A stretch of DNA of 64,000 nt from an uncultured Clostridia bacterium (GTDB lineage Bacteria; Bacillota; Clostridia; Christensenellales; UBA1242), in the NCBI GenBank assembly GCA_934747885.1, contig CAKVHE010000002.1, positions 372,001-436,000 on the forward strand, written 5' to 3'. The notes below the pieces were generated by a model. The model saw nothing but the letters and a program-made list of their open reading frames with translations, did not search any database and was not told where the DNA came from. A program made the position numbers and the translations under genes. Position 1 is the stretch's first letter. Each line of letters opens with the position of its first letter. Shown in pieces: positions 17,844 to 25,755 of the stretch.

Positions 17844-18367
17844 GAGGAACAACAATAGTTGCAGTTAGACGAGATGGAAAAATCGTTCTTGCCGGAGATG
17901 GTCAAGTTACCGCCGGTGAAAGATATATAGTAAAGTCCAACGCCCGCAAAGTTCGCCGCATTTACGACGACAAAGTGGTAATTGGTTTTGCTGGCACCAC
18001 CGCTGATGCTTTTAACTTGGCGGAAAAGTTTGAAAAAATGCTAAAAAAATATAGTGGCAATTTAACACGTGCGTCGGTAGAACTTGCTCAACTTTGGCGC
18101 AGCGATAAGGCACTAAAAGAGTTGCAAGCTCAAATGATTGTGGCATCGGGTGAAGATATGTTTATCATTTCGGGTGTAGGTGATGTTATTGAACCCGAAA
18201 ACGACATTTTGGAAATCGGGTCGGGTGGCGCGTATGCTAAGGCAGCCGGGCTTGCGATGCTTCAAAACACCAAACTTTCGGCCAAAGAAATTGCTGTAAA
18301 AGCAATTGAAATTGCCGGTTCGATGTGTGTGTTTACAAACAATCATATTACCGTTGAGGAGGTGTAA
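17834..18367 (+). CDS. hslV: ATP-dependent protease peptidase subunit HslV (ClpQ)
   Basis: Proteolytic core of the HslUV (ClpYQ) protease. The sequence begins MELRGTTIVAVR, so removal of a five-residue propeptide would expose Thr as the N-terminal nucleophile. The internal GDGQVTAG and SGGAYAKAAGLAML blocks match the family. 177 residues is normal. The ATG overlaps the end of trmFO by 10 bp and its AAAGGAG ribosome site lies within trmFO. hslU starts 1 bp after the stop, the usual partner arrangement. codY, which follows in Bacillus, is absent. Confidence 0.97.
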   Translation: MELRGTTIVAVRRDGKIVLAGDGQVTAGERYIVKSNARKVRRIYDDKVVIGFAGTTADAFNLAEKFEKMLKKYSGNLTRASVELAQLWRSDKALKELQAQMIVASGEDMFIISGVGDVIEPENDILEIGSGGAYAKAAGLAMLQNTKLSAKEIAVKAIEIAGSMCVFTNNHITVEEV

Positions 18368-18368
18368 A

Positions 18369-19685
18369 ATGGAACTATCCCCAAAACAAGTTGTTGCCGA
18401 ACTAGATAAATACATAGTTGGTCAAAACGAAGCAAAAAAAGCAGTGGCAATTGCACTGCGCAACCGCTATCGTCGTAGCAAACTAGACGAAAAACTGCGT
18501 GAAGAAGTAACGCCAAAAAATATCATCATGAAGGGGCCAACAGGTGTGGGTAAAACCGAAATTGCTCGCCGTTTGTCGCGCCTTGTTAATGCTCCTTTTG
18601 TAAAAGTAGAAGCCACCAAATTTACCGAAGTTGGTTATGTTGGTAGAGATGTAGAATCTATGGTTCGCGATCTTGTAGACGCGTCAATTTTGATGGTAAA
18701 AAAAGAAAAGTATGCAGAAGTAAAAATCAAGGCTCAAGATTATGCAATTGATAAAATTGCCGGCATTTTGGTAAATGATGCTTCAATTGGCGACAAAACC
18801 GAAGATGTTATGGTTCGCAAACAAAAAATTAAAGAAGAATTGCTTGCAGGAACATATAATGATCGCGTTATAGAAATTGAAATAAACGAGCAGCCAAAGC
18901 AAATCAATTTGTTATCGCCAAATGTTGTAGAGTTTAACATGGGCGACATTATGGAATCGTTTATGAACAAACCGGTACGCAAACGTAAAAAAATTACCGT
19001 TGCCAAAGCAAAAGAGGCATACGAGCAAGAACAATGCGAAAAGCTTATTGATACCGACAGCATAAATGCCGAAGCCTTGCAACGTGCGGAACAAAACGGC
19101 ATAATTTTTATTGATGAGATAGACAAAATTACAGGCAAGGGTGGCAACCCAAATGGTCCTGATGTTTCTCGCGAAGGTGTGCAACGTGATATTCTTCCAA
19201 TTGTTGAAGGTTGCACAGTTTCAACTAAGTATGGGCCAATAAAAACTGATTTTATTTTGTTTATTGCGGCAGGTGCTTTCCATATTTCAAAAGTGGAAGA
19301 CTTAATTCCGGAATTGCAAGGTAGATTTCCGGTTTTGGTAGAACTAGAAAGCCTTAAAAAAGAAGACTTTAAGAACATTCTAACCAACACTGAAAATTCA
19401 CTAATTTTGCAATATACCAAATTGCTTGAAGTGGACAACGTAAAACTAAAATTTACTAACGAAGCTATAGATAAAATCAGTGAAATTGCTGAACTAGAAA
19501 ACGAAACCAGTGAAAACATCGGCGCGCGCCGTTTGCATAATGTGCTTGAACTATTGCTTGAAGATATTTCGTTTAATGCTTCGGGTGAGTATGATATGAC
19601 TGAAGTGGTTATAGATAAAGAATACATAAAAAAGCATTTGCAAAAAACTCTAACTTCATTTAATCTTAAAAAATATATTTTGTAG
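18369..19685 (+). CDS. hslU: HslU ATPase subunit of the HslUV protease (ClpY)
   Basis: AAA+ unfoldase that feeds substrates to HslV. The start LSPKQVVAELDKYIVGQNEA is typical, with Walker A GPTGVGKTEIA, Walker B IIFIDEIDKI, the pore-loop region VGYVGRDVESMVRDLVD, and the C-terminal ...LKKYIL tail that inserts into HslV. The start at 18369 is set by the GAGGAGG ribosome site at the end of hslV. 438 residues fits the family. It is in an operon with hslV and trxA. Confidence 0.97.
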   Translation: MELSPKQVVAELDKYIVGQNEAKKAVAIALRNRYRRSKLDEKLREEVTPKNIIMKGPTGVGKTEIARRLSRLVNAPFVKVEATKFTEVGYVGRDVESMVRDLVDASILMVKKEKYAEVKIKAQDYAIDKIAGILVNDASIGDKTEDVMVRKQKIKEELLAGTYNDRVIEIEINEQPKQINLLSPNVVEFNMGDIMESFMNKPVRKRKKITVAKAKEAYEQEQCEKLIDTDSINAEALQRAEQNGIIFIDEIDKITGKGGNPNGPDVSREGVQRDILPIVEGCTVSTKYGPIKTDFILFIAAGAFHISKVEDLIPELQGRFPVLVELESLKKEDFKNILTNTENSLILQYTKLLEVDNVKLKFTNEAIDKISEIAELENETSENIGARRLHNVLELLLEDISFNASGEYDMTEVVIDKEYIKKHLQKTLTSFNLKKYIL

Positions 19686-19693
19686 GAGCAATT

Positions 19694-20005
19694 ATGATAA
19701 AAGAATTTTCCAGTGTAAATTTAGATGCCGAACTGCAAAATGGCGTAGTAGTTTTAGATTTTTGGGCACCTTGGTGCACCAACTGTCGTATGATGACCCC
19801 GTTTGTAGAAAAAATGGCAACCGAACTAGACGGACAAGTTAACGTAATAAAAGTTAATAGTGACGAGAACATGGATCTAGCCAAACAGTACGACGTTCAA
19901 ACCTTGCCAACCTTAATTTGTTTTAAGGGTGGAGCCGAAACCAAGCGTTTGGTTGGGCCAAAACCTTATTTAAAATTACTAAACGAAGTAAAAGAAATTT
20001 TATAG
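19694..20005 (+). CDS. trxA: Thioredoxin with a CTNC active site
   Basis: A 103-residue thioredoxin fold: LDFWAPWCTNCRMMTPF holds the redox cysteines, and the cis-Pro loop reads QTLPTLICF. The pair between the cysteines is Thr-Asn rather than the common Gly-Pro, which should shift redox potential and partner choice. The Trp before the first Cys and the VGPKPY segment are retained. It may be a specialised thioredoxin rather than the main one. It follows hslU by 8 bp and is closed by a strong terminator. Confidence 0.9.
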   Translation: MIKEFSSVNLDAELQNGVVVLDFWAPWCTNCRMMTPFVEKMATELDGQVNVIKVNSDENMDLAKQYDVQTLPTLICFKGGAETKRLVGPKPYLKLLNEVKEIL

Positions 20006-20006
20006 C

Positions 20007-20045
20007 AAAAAGTTTCTGCCTTAATTTATGGCAGAAACTTTTATT
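20007..20045 (+). terminator. Terminator after trxA
   Basis: Stem AAAAGTTTCTGCC (20008-20020) / GGCAGAAACTTTT (20030-20042) with a 9-nt loop. It ends the long comM-to-trxA run. Confidence 0.85.
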
Positions 20046-20153
20046 TGTGTGCAAAATTGTTTTGAAATTTAACCGCTTTGTGATAAACTATTTATATAAA
20101 TATATTTTCGCAAATTGGCGCAAACTAGATTAAATCTAACAAAAGGTAGACTT

Positions 20154-22061
20154 ATGAAAAAACTAAAATCATTTTATCTAAGCATAGTCGCTGCTATTTG
20201 TTCACTTGGGCTAATATTTTCCGCTTCGGCTATTAGTTTTGCTGTTTATAAAAAGAGTGATCTAAACAGTTACAAAGTTATAGATGGCACTGATGATGCT
20301 TCTCAGGTGGTAGAAGAGCAAACCAAAGGAAACAATAACAGTCAAGAAACGTCCAAAAACGAACTTATTTGGGCGGCTTCACTACTTACCGAGTCGGGCA
20401 AAACGGTTACCATAACTGGCGTAAAGGTCGGCAATAACCAAACCTTAATAATTCCGTCCAGTATTCAAGGCTATGCCGTTACCACCATAAATTCATTGGT
20501 GCTATCAGGCGGACTAAGTTTAAAGAAATTGGTAATACCGGCATCGGTAATTGATATCAAGGCGGGCGCTCTAAAAGGTCACGGCGCTCTAAAAGAAATT
20601 TCGGTAGATAGCGCAAACACTGTTTATGCTAACGTAAATGGCAATCTTTGCACCAAAAGTGGGGATCTGGTTATGTTTGCTGGCGGCAATACTACTAGCA
20701 CAACCTACGAGGTTCCGGCGGGCACATCGTCTATTATGAAAGATGCATTTACTGGGTCCAGCATAACAACCTTAACGGGGGCAACCGACGCCATAATGAG
20801 TTATTACTACACTAGTGATTATAGCGATGCGGAAAATACCGGCAATATTGCTAGCGCTGATTTTGGCAAGACCATTTACCTAAAATGGAAATTGTTGACG
20901 CCAACCGTAACTGCCAATGCAGACACCAAAACTGCAAGCTGGCAAGCGGTACCTCATGCAACCAGTTACATAGTAAAACAAGGCACTTCGGCAAGTGCAT
21001 TAACCGATTTTGCTACAACAACCGAAACTAGCGCTAGTTTAAGTAGCTTGGCTAGTGGAACCTATTATTTGGCGGTTATTGCCAAAGGCGCAGGGTATAC
21101 CGATAGTGCCGTTTCTTCGGCGGTAGAATATATTGCAAAAGCCGGCACCATAACAATTACCTTTACGTCTGTAGAGCAAAGCACAAACGCTAACTGGGGT
21201 GTTATTGATATGAAAGTTAACGGCGAATGGAAACTAAAAAATGCTTATAGCATTGAGATTGAAGCAGGCTTAACACTTGCACAAATATTAGCCAAACTAA
21301 ATGCAACGCTAGCAATATCAAATTCCAGTGAAACAATAACCGCGTCAAACTTCTCTTCGCGATTTAAGTCAACTTATTGGAACCAGGGCGCCGATTTAAA
21401 CAAAGTGTTTAATGAAAACACCAACATTGTGTTCTATTATGGCACTTGCTTTACCGCAGATACCGATGTATTGTGCTATGACGAAAAGAAGAAAAAGTTC
21501 TACAAGAAGAAAATAAAGGATATTACTTACAGCGACCTTGTTGCATGTTGGGACTTTGACAATGGCAAACTAACCTATTCAAAGGTAATATGGATACGTA
21601 AGCCAGAAAGCAAGCAATGCTTAATAAGAGAACTAACCTTCACGGGTGGCACCAAACTAACCATAGTAGACGAACACATGATGTTTGCTGCAAACAAAGG
21701 TAAGTTTGTAACCGACTTTGAGGTTGGTGACCAATTTATGAACGAGAAAGGTGAATACATAACCTTAACCAAAATAGAAGAAAGCTACCGAACTGAAGTA
21801 CCATACGCAATTGCAACCAACTACCATATCAACTGCTTTACTGGTGGTGTGGTTGGCTCACTTGGCTACAACAACTTGTATCCAATAAAGGACCGCAAGT
21901 TTGTAAAAGATGACCGCAAGATAGTACCATTTGAAGAACTGAAGGTGCCAAGAGAATACTATGACGGTTTCCGTTTGGGCGAAGTAGCAAACCGTACGCC
22001 GGAGCGTATAAACAGCTCAATTAACAATTACTTTGTAAAAAATATGCTACCAAAAGAATAA
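20154..22061 (+). CDS. Exported leucine-rich repeat protein with C-terminal Hint domain (copy 2)
   Basis: Closest paralogue of the protein at 5672: the same plan of signal peptide (KLKSFYLSIVAAICSLGLIF), BspA-type LRR_5 repeats (LKKLVIPASVIDIKAGA), FN3-like unit (ASWQAVPHATSYIV), shared pre-Hint domain, Hint beginning at Cys432 (CFTADTDVLCYD) and conserved tail ending NNYFVKNMLPKE. The N-terminal two-thirds has diverged clearly, while the Hint part is almost identical at DNA level. The start at 20154 is chosen for its AAAAGGTAG ribosome site and alignment with copy 1, giving 635 residues. Weak promoter boxes lie near 20062-20089. A terminator follows. Self-cleavage or covalent transfer by the Hint domain is inferred. 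Confidence 0.8.
   Translation: MKKLKSFYLSIVAAICSLGLIFSASAISFAVYKKSDLNSYKVIDGTDDASQVVEEQTKGNNNSQETSKNELIWAASLLTESGKTVTITGVKVGNNQTLIIPSSIQGYAVTTINSLVLSGGLSLKKLVIPASVIDIKAGALKGHGALKEISVDSANTVYANVNGNLCTKSGDLVMFAGGNTTSTTYEVPAGTSSIMKDAFTGSSITTLTGATDAIMSYYYTSDYSDAENTGNIASADFGKTIYLKWKLLTPTVTANADTKTASWQAVPHATSYIVKQGTSASALTDFATTTETSASLSSLASGTYYLAVIAKGAGYTDSAVSSAVEYIAKAGTITITFTSVEQSTNANWGVIDMKVNGEWKLKNAYSIEIEAGLTLAQILAKLNATLAISNSSETITASNFSSRFKSTYWNQGADLNKVFNENTNIVFYYGTCFTADTDVLCYDEKKKKFYKKKIKDITYSDLVACWDFDNGKLTYSKVIWIRKPESKQCLIRELTFTGGTKLTIVDEHMMFAANKGKFVTDFEVGDQFMNEKGEYITLTKIEESYRTEVPYAIATNYHINCFTGGVVGSLGYNNLYPIKDRKFVKDDRKIVPFEELKVPREYYDGFRLGEVANRTPERINSSINNYFVKNMLPKE
21447..22042 (+). repeat. Hint module repeat, copy 2 (596 bp)
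   Basis: Same length and reading frame as copies 1 and 3. It differs at 10 positions from copy 1 and 8 from copy 3, mostly third codon positions. The next 16 bp (22043-22058) are also identical to copy 3 but not copy 1. Confidence 0.95.
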
Positions 22062-22070
22062 AACCTTTGT

Positions 22071-22104
22071 AAAAAGCCGTTAATTTATTTGACGGCTTTT
22101 TAAT
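22071..22104 (+). terminator. Terminator after Hint protein 2
   Basis: Stem AAAAAGCCGT (22071-22080) / ACGGCTTTTT (22092-22101) with an 11-nt loop. Its right arm overlaps the -35 box of the next promoter. Confidence 0.8.
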
Positions 22105-22117
22105 TTTGTTATAAAAT
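22089..22117 (+). promoter_or_regulatory. Candidate promoter for Hint protein 3 leader
   Basis: TTGACG (22089-22094) and TAAAAT (22112-22117) with 17-bp spacing, overlapping the preceding terminator. A short inverted repeat GTTAGT / ACTAAC (22124-22140) lies just downstream. Confidence 0.5.
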
Positions 22118-22172
22118 ATGATTGTTAGTAACAAACTAACACTACCCAAAACCCCAAAAGGAGGAAATTGTA

Positions 22173-22403
22173 ATGGCAATAGTAAAAAGCGTAAAAGTGG
22201 CTGAAAGCCTTATAATTTCAGCATTTTTCGGGGGTGGGAGCGCCATTTAGTCGCTAAAAGCGACTGGGCAAACGCTAGTTTAAGGACAGAAAGGAACAGC
22301 CGACTGGCAAGACTTTTTTAGCCAAAAAGATAACAAAAGTGCGTATGTAAGTGCCGGCGGTTCGGTAGAGAGCCGGAACAAGATAAAAGGAAGAAAGGAA
22401 TGA
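22173..22403 (+). other. Interrupted small ORF or structured leader before Hint protein 3
   Basis: A GGAGG ribosome site (22160-22164) and ATG at 22173 open a 25-codon frame ending TAG at 22248. The same frame stays readable for 10 codons to TAA (22281) and then 39 codons to a TGA that overlaps the next gene's ATG at 22400. The stretch TADWQDFFSQKDNK looks protein-like. This suggests a small coupled gene broken by two stops. The same DNA can also fold: AGTCGCT/AGCGACT (22249-22265) with a 3-nt loop, and CCGGC/GCCGG (22354-22376). So a structured leader RNA with a leader peptide is equally possible. No known riboswitch class fitted. This accounts for the 338-bp interval between the Hint genes. 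Confidence 0.4.
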
Positions 22404-24328
22404 AAAAAAGAAACACAACAAAGACAAAGTTAATTGCTACCATAATTTCTATGGTATGTGCAATTTCACTTTTGGCAGTTGGCGTTATGGCGTCGCTTAC
22501 TAACTTTCAAGTGGCAATAGCCAACCAACTTAATTTAAAGTTTGATGCGGTAGAAGGCACGCTTTATGCAACTCGTTTGGGTGATGTAGCAGGTACTGAC
22601 CGTACCACCAGCAAGGTACTTAGTGAAAGTACCACCGCAACCGACTGGTTAAAAGTGTATGACGGCACCACCACTGAAGGTGTGCAAAATGATGCGCTGA
22701 CCAGTATTCAAGAAAAGGTAGATTTTATCTCAAATGATGCGATAAAAGCAAAAGTTAATGCAGGCACAACCAGCATAGCAATAACTTACTATTTTTACTA
22801 CACCTTGCCAACTAACGCAGTATCTAACGATGTCGTATTAACGGCGCCAGCAGTGGCAGATAGCAATGTTGCGATTACTTATTCGTATGTAAAAGGCACG
22901 GGGGCGACTTTGCCGGACTTTACGAGCGGAACAGCACTAACAAACGGAGAAACGGTACAAGTAGCCGGTGGTGAACACTTATTTATTAAAGCCGAAGCAA
23001 AAGTAGATTTGAGCAAATCAGTAAAAATAGAAAATGCAAATTGGAATTTTACTCTCAATTTTGGTATTAGCAAATATACATTAACTGGGGATACGCTGAA
23101 CATTAACGCTGTATCTGGCGCAGAAACCTATGAAATTTGGGCAAAAGAAGTTGCAAGTGTAACTACATCAGCAACTGAGGCTGGCGGCGCATTGATGCTA
23201 GCGGCAGTGGGTGACACCGATGCCACTCTTGGTACTCTTGTAAAAGTTTTGGCAAAGAGCGAAATTTCTAATATAGATTTAACGACTGCATTATCCACGC
23301 TTATTGCCGGCACTTACAAACTTACCGTAGTTCCAAAAAACACAAGTGGTGTGGAGATTGCCGGAAGCAGAGTGGCGGTGAAGTATACACTTGTTCCAAA
23401 ACCAATTACCTTGACGTTTAGGATTGTGGATGCGGGTAGCAGTACGACATCTGGAAGTGGTATTACCAATGTTACTCAAAATGGTACTGAAATAACTTCA
23501 TTGGAAGTGGAAAGTGGCTTAACACTAAAACAGATTTTGGCAAATTATAACTTAACATTGGTTACCTATTCAGGTTCTAATATTACGGCATCAAACTTTG
23601 ATAGTTTATTTGATTCTTCATATTGGGACAAAGGAACTAATTTAAATATCACTTTTACAGAAAATACAACAATTACATTGTCTTATATTTGGTATAATAA
23701 TTCTTGCTTTACCGCAGATACCGATGTATTGTGCTATGACGAAAAGAAGAAAAAGTTCTACAAGAAGAAAATCAAGGATATTACTTATAGCGACCTTGTT
23801 GCATGTTGGGACTTTGACAACGGCAAACTAACCTATTCAAAGGTAATATGGATACGTAAGCCAGAAAGCAAGCAATGCTTAATAAGAGAACTAACCTTCA
23901 CGGGTGGCACCAAACTAACCATAGTAGACGAACACATGATGTTTGCTGCAAACAAAGGTAAGTTTGTAACCGACTTTGAGGTTGGTGACCAATTTATGAA
24001 CGAGAAAGGTGAATACATAACCTTAACCAAAATAGAAGAAAGCTACCGAACTGAAGTACCATACGCAATTGCAACCAACTACCATATCAACTGCTTTACT
24101 GGTGGTGTGGTTGGCTCACTTGGCTACAACAACTTGTACCCAATAAAGGACCGCAAGTTTGTAAAAGATGACCGCAAGATAGTACCATTTGAAGAATTAA
24201 AGGTGCCAAGAGAATACTATGACGGTTTCCGTTTGGGCGAAGTAGCAAATCGTACGCCGGAGCGTATAAACAGTTCAATTAACAATTACTTTGTAAAAAA
24301 TATGCTACCAAAAGAACAAAAACTTTAA
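22400..24328 (+). CDS. Exported protein with novel N-terminal region and C-terminal Hint domain (copy 3)
   Basis: 642 residues. The signal-like N-terminus (KLIATIISMVCAISLLAVGVM) and the next ~300 residues are unlike the other two Hint proteins. They show no leucine-rich repeats and are rich in Ala, Thr and Val, with a periodic beta-rich look that recalls cell-surface or pilin-like proteins with SipW-type leaders, though I cannot name the family. From about residue 335 it rejoins the family: pre-Hint domain (ITASNFDSLFDSSYWDKG), Hint from Cys436 and the conserved tail ending MLPKEQKL. The ATG is preceded by AAAGGAAGAAAGG. It overlaps the last codon of an interrupted upstream frame. A GC-poor hairpin follows the gene. 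Confidence 0.78.
   Translation: MKKRNTTKTKLIATIISMVCAISLLAVGVMASLTNFQVAIANQLNLKFDAVEGTLYATRLGDVAGTDRTTSKVLSESTTATDWLKVYDGTTTEGVQNDALTSIQEKVDFISNDAIKAKVNAGTTSIAITYYFYYTLPTNAVSNDVVLTAPAVADSNVAITYSYVKGTGATLPDFTSGTALTNGETVQVAGGEHLFIKAEAKVDLSKSVKIENANWNFTLNFGISKYTLTGDTLNINAVSGAETYEIWAKEVASVTTSATEAGGALMLAAVGDTDATLGTLVKVLAKSEISNIDLTTALSTLIAGTYKLTVVPKNTSGVEIAGSRVAVKYTLVPKPITLTFRIVDAGSSTTSGSGITNVTQNGTEITSLEVESGLTLKQILANYNLTLVTYSGSNITASNFDSLFDSSYWDKGTNLNITFTENTTITLSYIWYNNSCFTADTDVLCYDEKKKKFYKKKIKDITYSDLVACWDFDNGKLTYSKVIWIRKPESKQCLIRELTFTGGTKLTIVDEHMMFAANKGKFVTDFEVGDQFMNEKGEYITLTKIEESYRTEVPYAIATNYHINCFTGGVVGSLGYNNLYPIKDRKFVKDDRKIVPFEELKVPREYYDGFRLGEVANRTPERINSSINNYFVKNMLPKEQKL
23705..24300 (+). repeat. 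Hint module repeat, copy 3 (596 bp)
   Basis: Identical to copy 1 for the first 335 bp, then nearer to copy 2 in the 3' part, including the following 16 bp. It differs by 8 positions from each of the others, counted by eye. Confidence 0.95.
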
Positions 24329-24445
24329 AACCACCATTACACTAGTTTGTTTTGTGGCAAAACAAGGTTATAAAAGTTGCTACATAAATGTTGCACAAGT
24401 GATGGAGCAAAAGAACTTGTAAAAATGATAAAAAACAATAAATTT

Positions 24446-24479
24446 AATTTAAGCGACTTTAGATAAGTCGCTTTAAATT
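24446..24479 (+). terminator. Terminator-like hairpin between Hint protein 3 and the cysteine desulfurase
   Basis: AATTTAAGCGACT (24446-24458) pairs with AGTCGCTTTAAATT (24466-24479) with one bulged base. The T run after it is weak, so termination efficiency is uncertain. Confidence 0.6.
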
Positions 24480-24504
24480 TGTACATCTTTTATTTCCGCC
24501 AATA

Positions 24505-24533
24505 TTGACTATTTTTAAGTTTTGTAGTATAAT
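24505..24533 (+). promoter_or_regulatory. Promoter for the cysteine desulfurase gene
   Basis: TTGACT (24505-24510) and TATAAT (24528-24533) with exact 17-bp spacing, 33 bp before the ATG. Confidence 0.8.
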
Positions 24534-24566
24534 GCTAGCAGAAAGAATGTTAACAAAGGGGGATGT

Positions 24567-25751
24567 ATGGATAGAATTTATTTAGATTACGCCGCAACAA
24601 CGCCTTTAAAATCGGAAGTATACAAAGAAATGCTTTCGGTTTACAACGAAGATTTTGGAAATAGTAGCAGTTTGCATTCGTTTGGTAGAGATGCATCAGC
24701 AAAATTGGAGCATGCAAGGTCGGTAATTGCGGAAGCAATAAACGCTGACACAAGCGAAATATATTTTACTTCCGGCGGTTCGGAATCTAACAACTGGGCA
24801 ATTATGGGTTTGGCTCGCGCAAACAAAAGCAAAGGCAATCACATAATTATTTCGGCAATTGAGCACCATAGCGTGCTAGAATCGGCAAAGGCTTTGCAAA
24901 ATGAAGGCTTTGAAGTTTCGTTGTGTCCGGTGGACAAGTTTGGCATAATTAAGTACAAAGAACTTGTAAAGTTAATTCGTCCAACCACTATTTTAATTTC
25001 GGTTATGACGGTTAACAACGAAGTTGGCTCCATTCAACCACTAAAAGCAATTGCAAAACTTGCCGAAACTTATGGCATTTGCTTCCATTCGGATGCAGTG
25101 CAAGCAATTGGCACCGTTAAAATTGATGTAAAAGACATTGGTTTGACTGCACTTAGCCTAACGGCACACAAAATTTATGGGCCAATTGGTATTGGCGCGT
25201 TGTATATCAAAAAAGGCACCAAAATTGAAAAACTTATTTATGGTGGTGAGCAAGAACGCAATATGCGTGCCGGAACCTCCAATGTACCACTTGCAGTTGG
25301 CTTTGCAAAAGCGGTAGAGATTGCTACCAAAGATCTGGAACAAAACACCAAATACTTTACTATGCTTCGCAAATACTTTGTTCATGCTTTGGCAGAAAAA
25401 GTAAAAACTTTTGTAATAAACGGCAACCCAACAAAAAGTGTTCCAAATATTTTAAACATTTCGTTCCAAAACATTGACGGCGACGCCATTTTAATGATGC
25501 TCGACCTTGCAGGTATTGCTGTTTCTACTGGGGCAGCGTGTGCGTCCGGCGTGGCAAAATCTTCACACGTTTTGGATGCCATGAACACCAAACGCAAGAA
25601 AAATTCATCTATCCGTATATCTTTTGGCGTAGACACAACCAAAAGTGAACTTGACGTGGTAGCTAGCAAACTAGCGGAAGTTGTTGGAAACTTGCGAAAA
25701 GCATCTCCAGTAAAAATTAAGGCAGAAGCGCCAAGCAAAAAGGGGGAATAG
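24567..25751 (+). CDS. Cysteine desulfurase (NifS/IscS family)
   Basis: PLP enzyme that takes sulphur from cysteine for iron-sulphur cluster or thiolation pathways. The N-terminus IYLDYAATTPLKSEVY is classic, with TSGGSESNN, the PLP lysine in SLTAHKIYGP, GGEQERNMRAGT, and the catalytic loop cysteine in STGAACASG. 394 residues with a short basic tail is near the family norm. GGGGG before the ATG is the ribosome site. A well-spaced promoter precedes it. It is followed 4 bp later by an IscU-like gene, an order typical of iscS-iscU, but that partner lacks the cluster ligands. Confidence 0.95.
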   Translation: MDRIYLDYAATTPLKSEVYKEMLSVYNEDFGNSSSLHSFGRDASAKLEHARSVIAEAINADTSEIYFTSGGSESNNWAIMGLARANKSKGNHIIISAIEHHSVLESAKALQNEGFEVSLCPVDKFGIIKYKELVKLIRPTTILISVMTVNNEVGSIQPLKAIAKLAETYGICFHSDAVQAIGTVKIDVKDIGLTALSLTAHKIYGPIGIGALYIKKGTKIEKLIYGGEQERNMRAGTSNVPLAVGFAKAVEIATKDLEQNTKYFTMLRKYFVHALAEKVKTFVINGNPTKSVPNILNISFQNIDGDAILMMLDLAGIAVSTGAACASGVAKSSHVLDAMNTKRKKNSSIRISFGVDTTKSELDVVASKLAEVVGNLRKASPVKIKAEAPSKKGE

Positions 25752-25755
25752 GCAA

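Noticed and set aside
18740..19627. Long minus-strand open frame opposite hslU (295 codons) and many shorter antisense frames
   Set aside because: It lies wholly over a well-conserved gene, has a Ser/Ile-rich composition typical of a reverse reading of this codon usage, and no ribosome site.
21575..21772. A 65-codon antisense frame repeated at 7135, 21575 and 23833
   Set aside because: It is identical only because it lies opposite the three Hint module copies; there is no independent evidence of coding.
22249..22320. GGGCAAAC and GGACAGA strings resembling c-di-GMP-I or glycine riboswitch parts
   Set aside because: The surrounding conserved helices and partner motifs of those classes are not present in the right order.
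5672..24328. Hint genes as insertion sequences or inteins with a homing endonuclease
   Set aside because: No terminal repeats, transposase or endonuclease motif is visible, and the modules lie at protein C-termini with no clear host protein sequence resuming after them.
24347..24365. TTGTTTTG / CAAAACAA hairpin after Hint protein 3
   Set aside because: No T run follows and the stem is A/T-rich; it could arise by chance.
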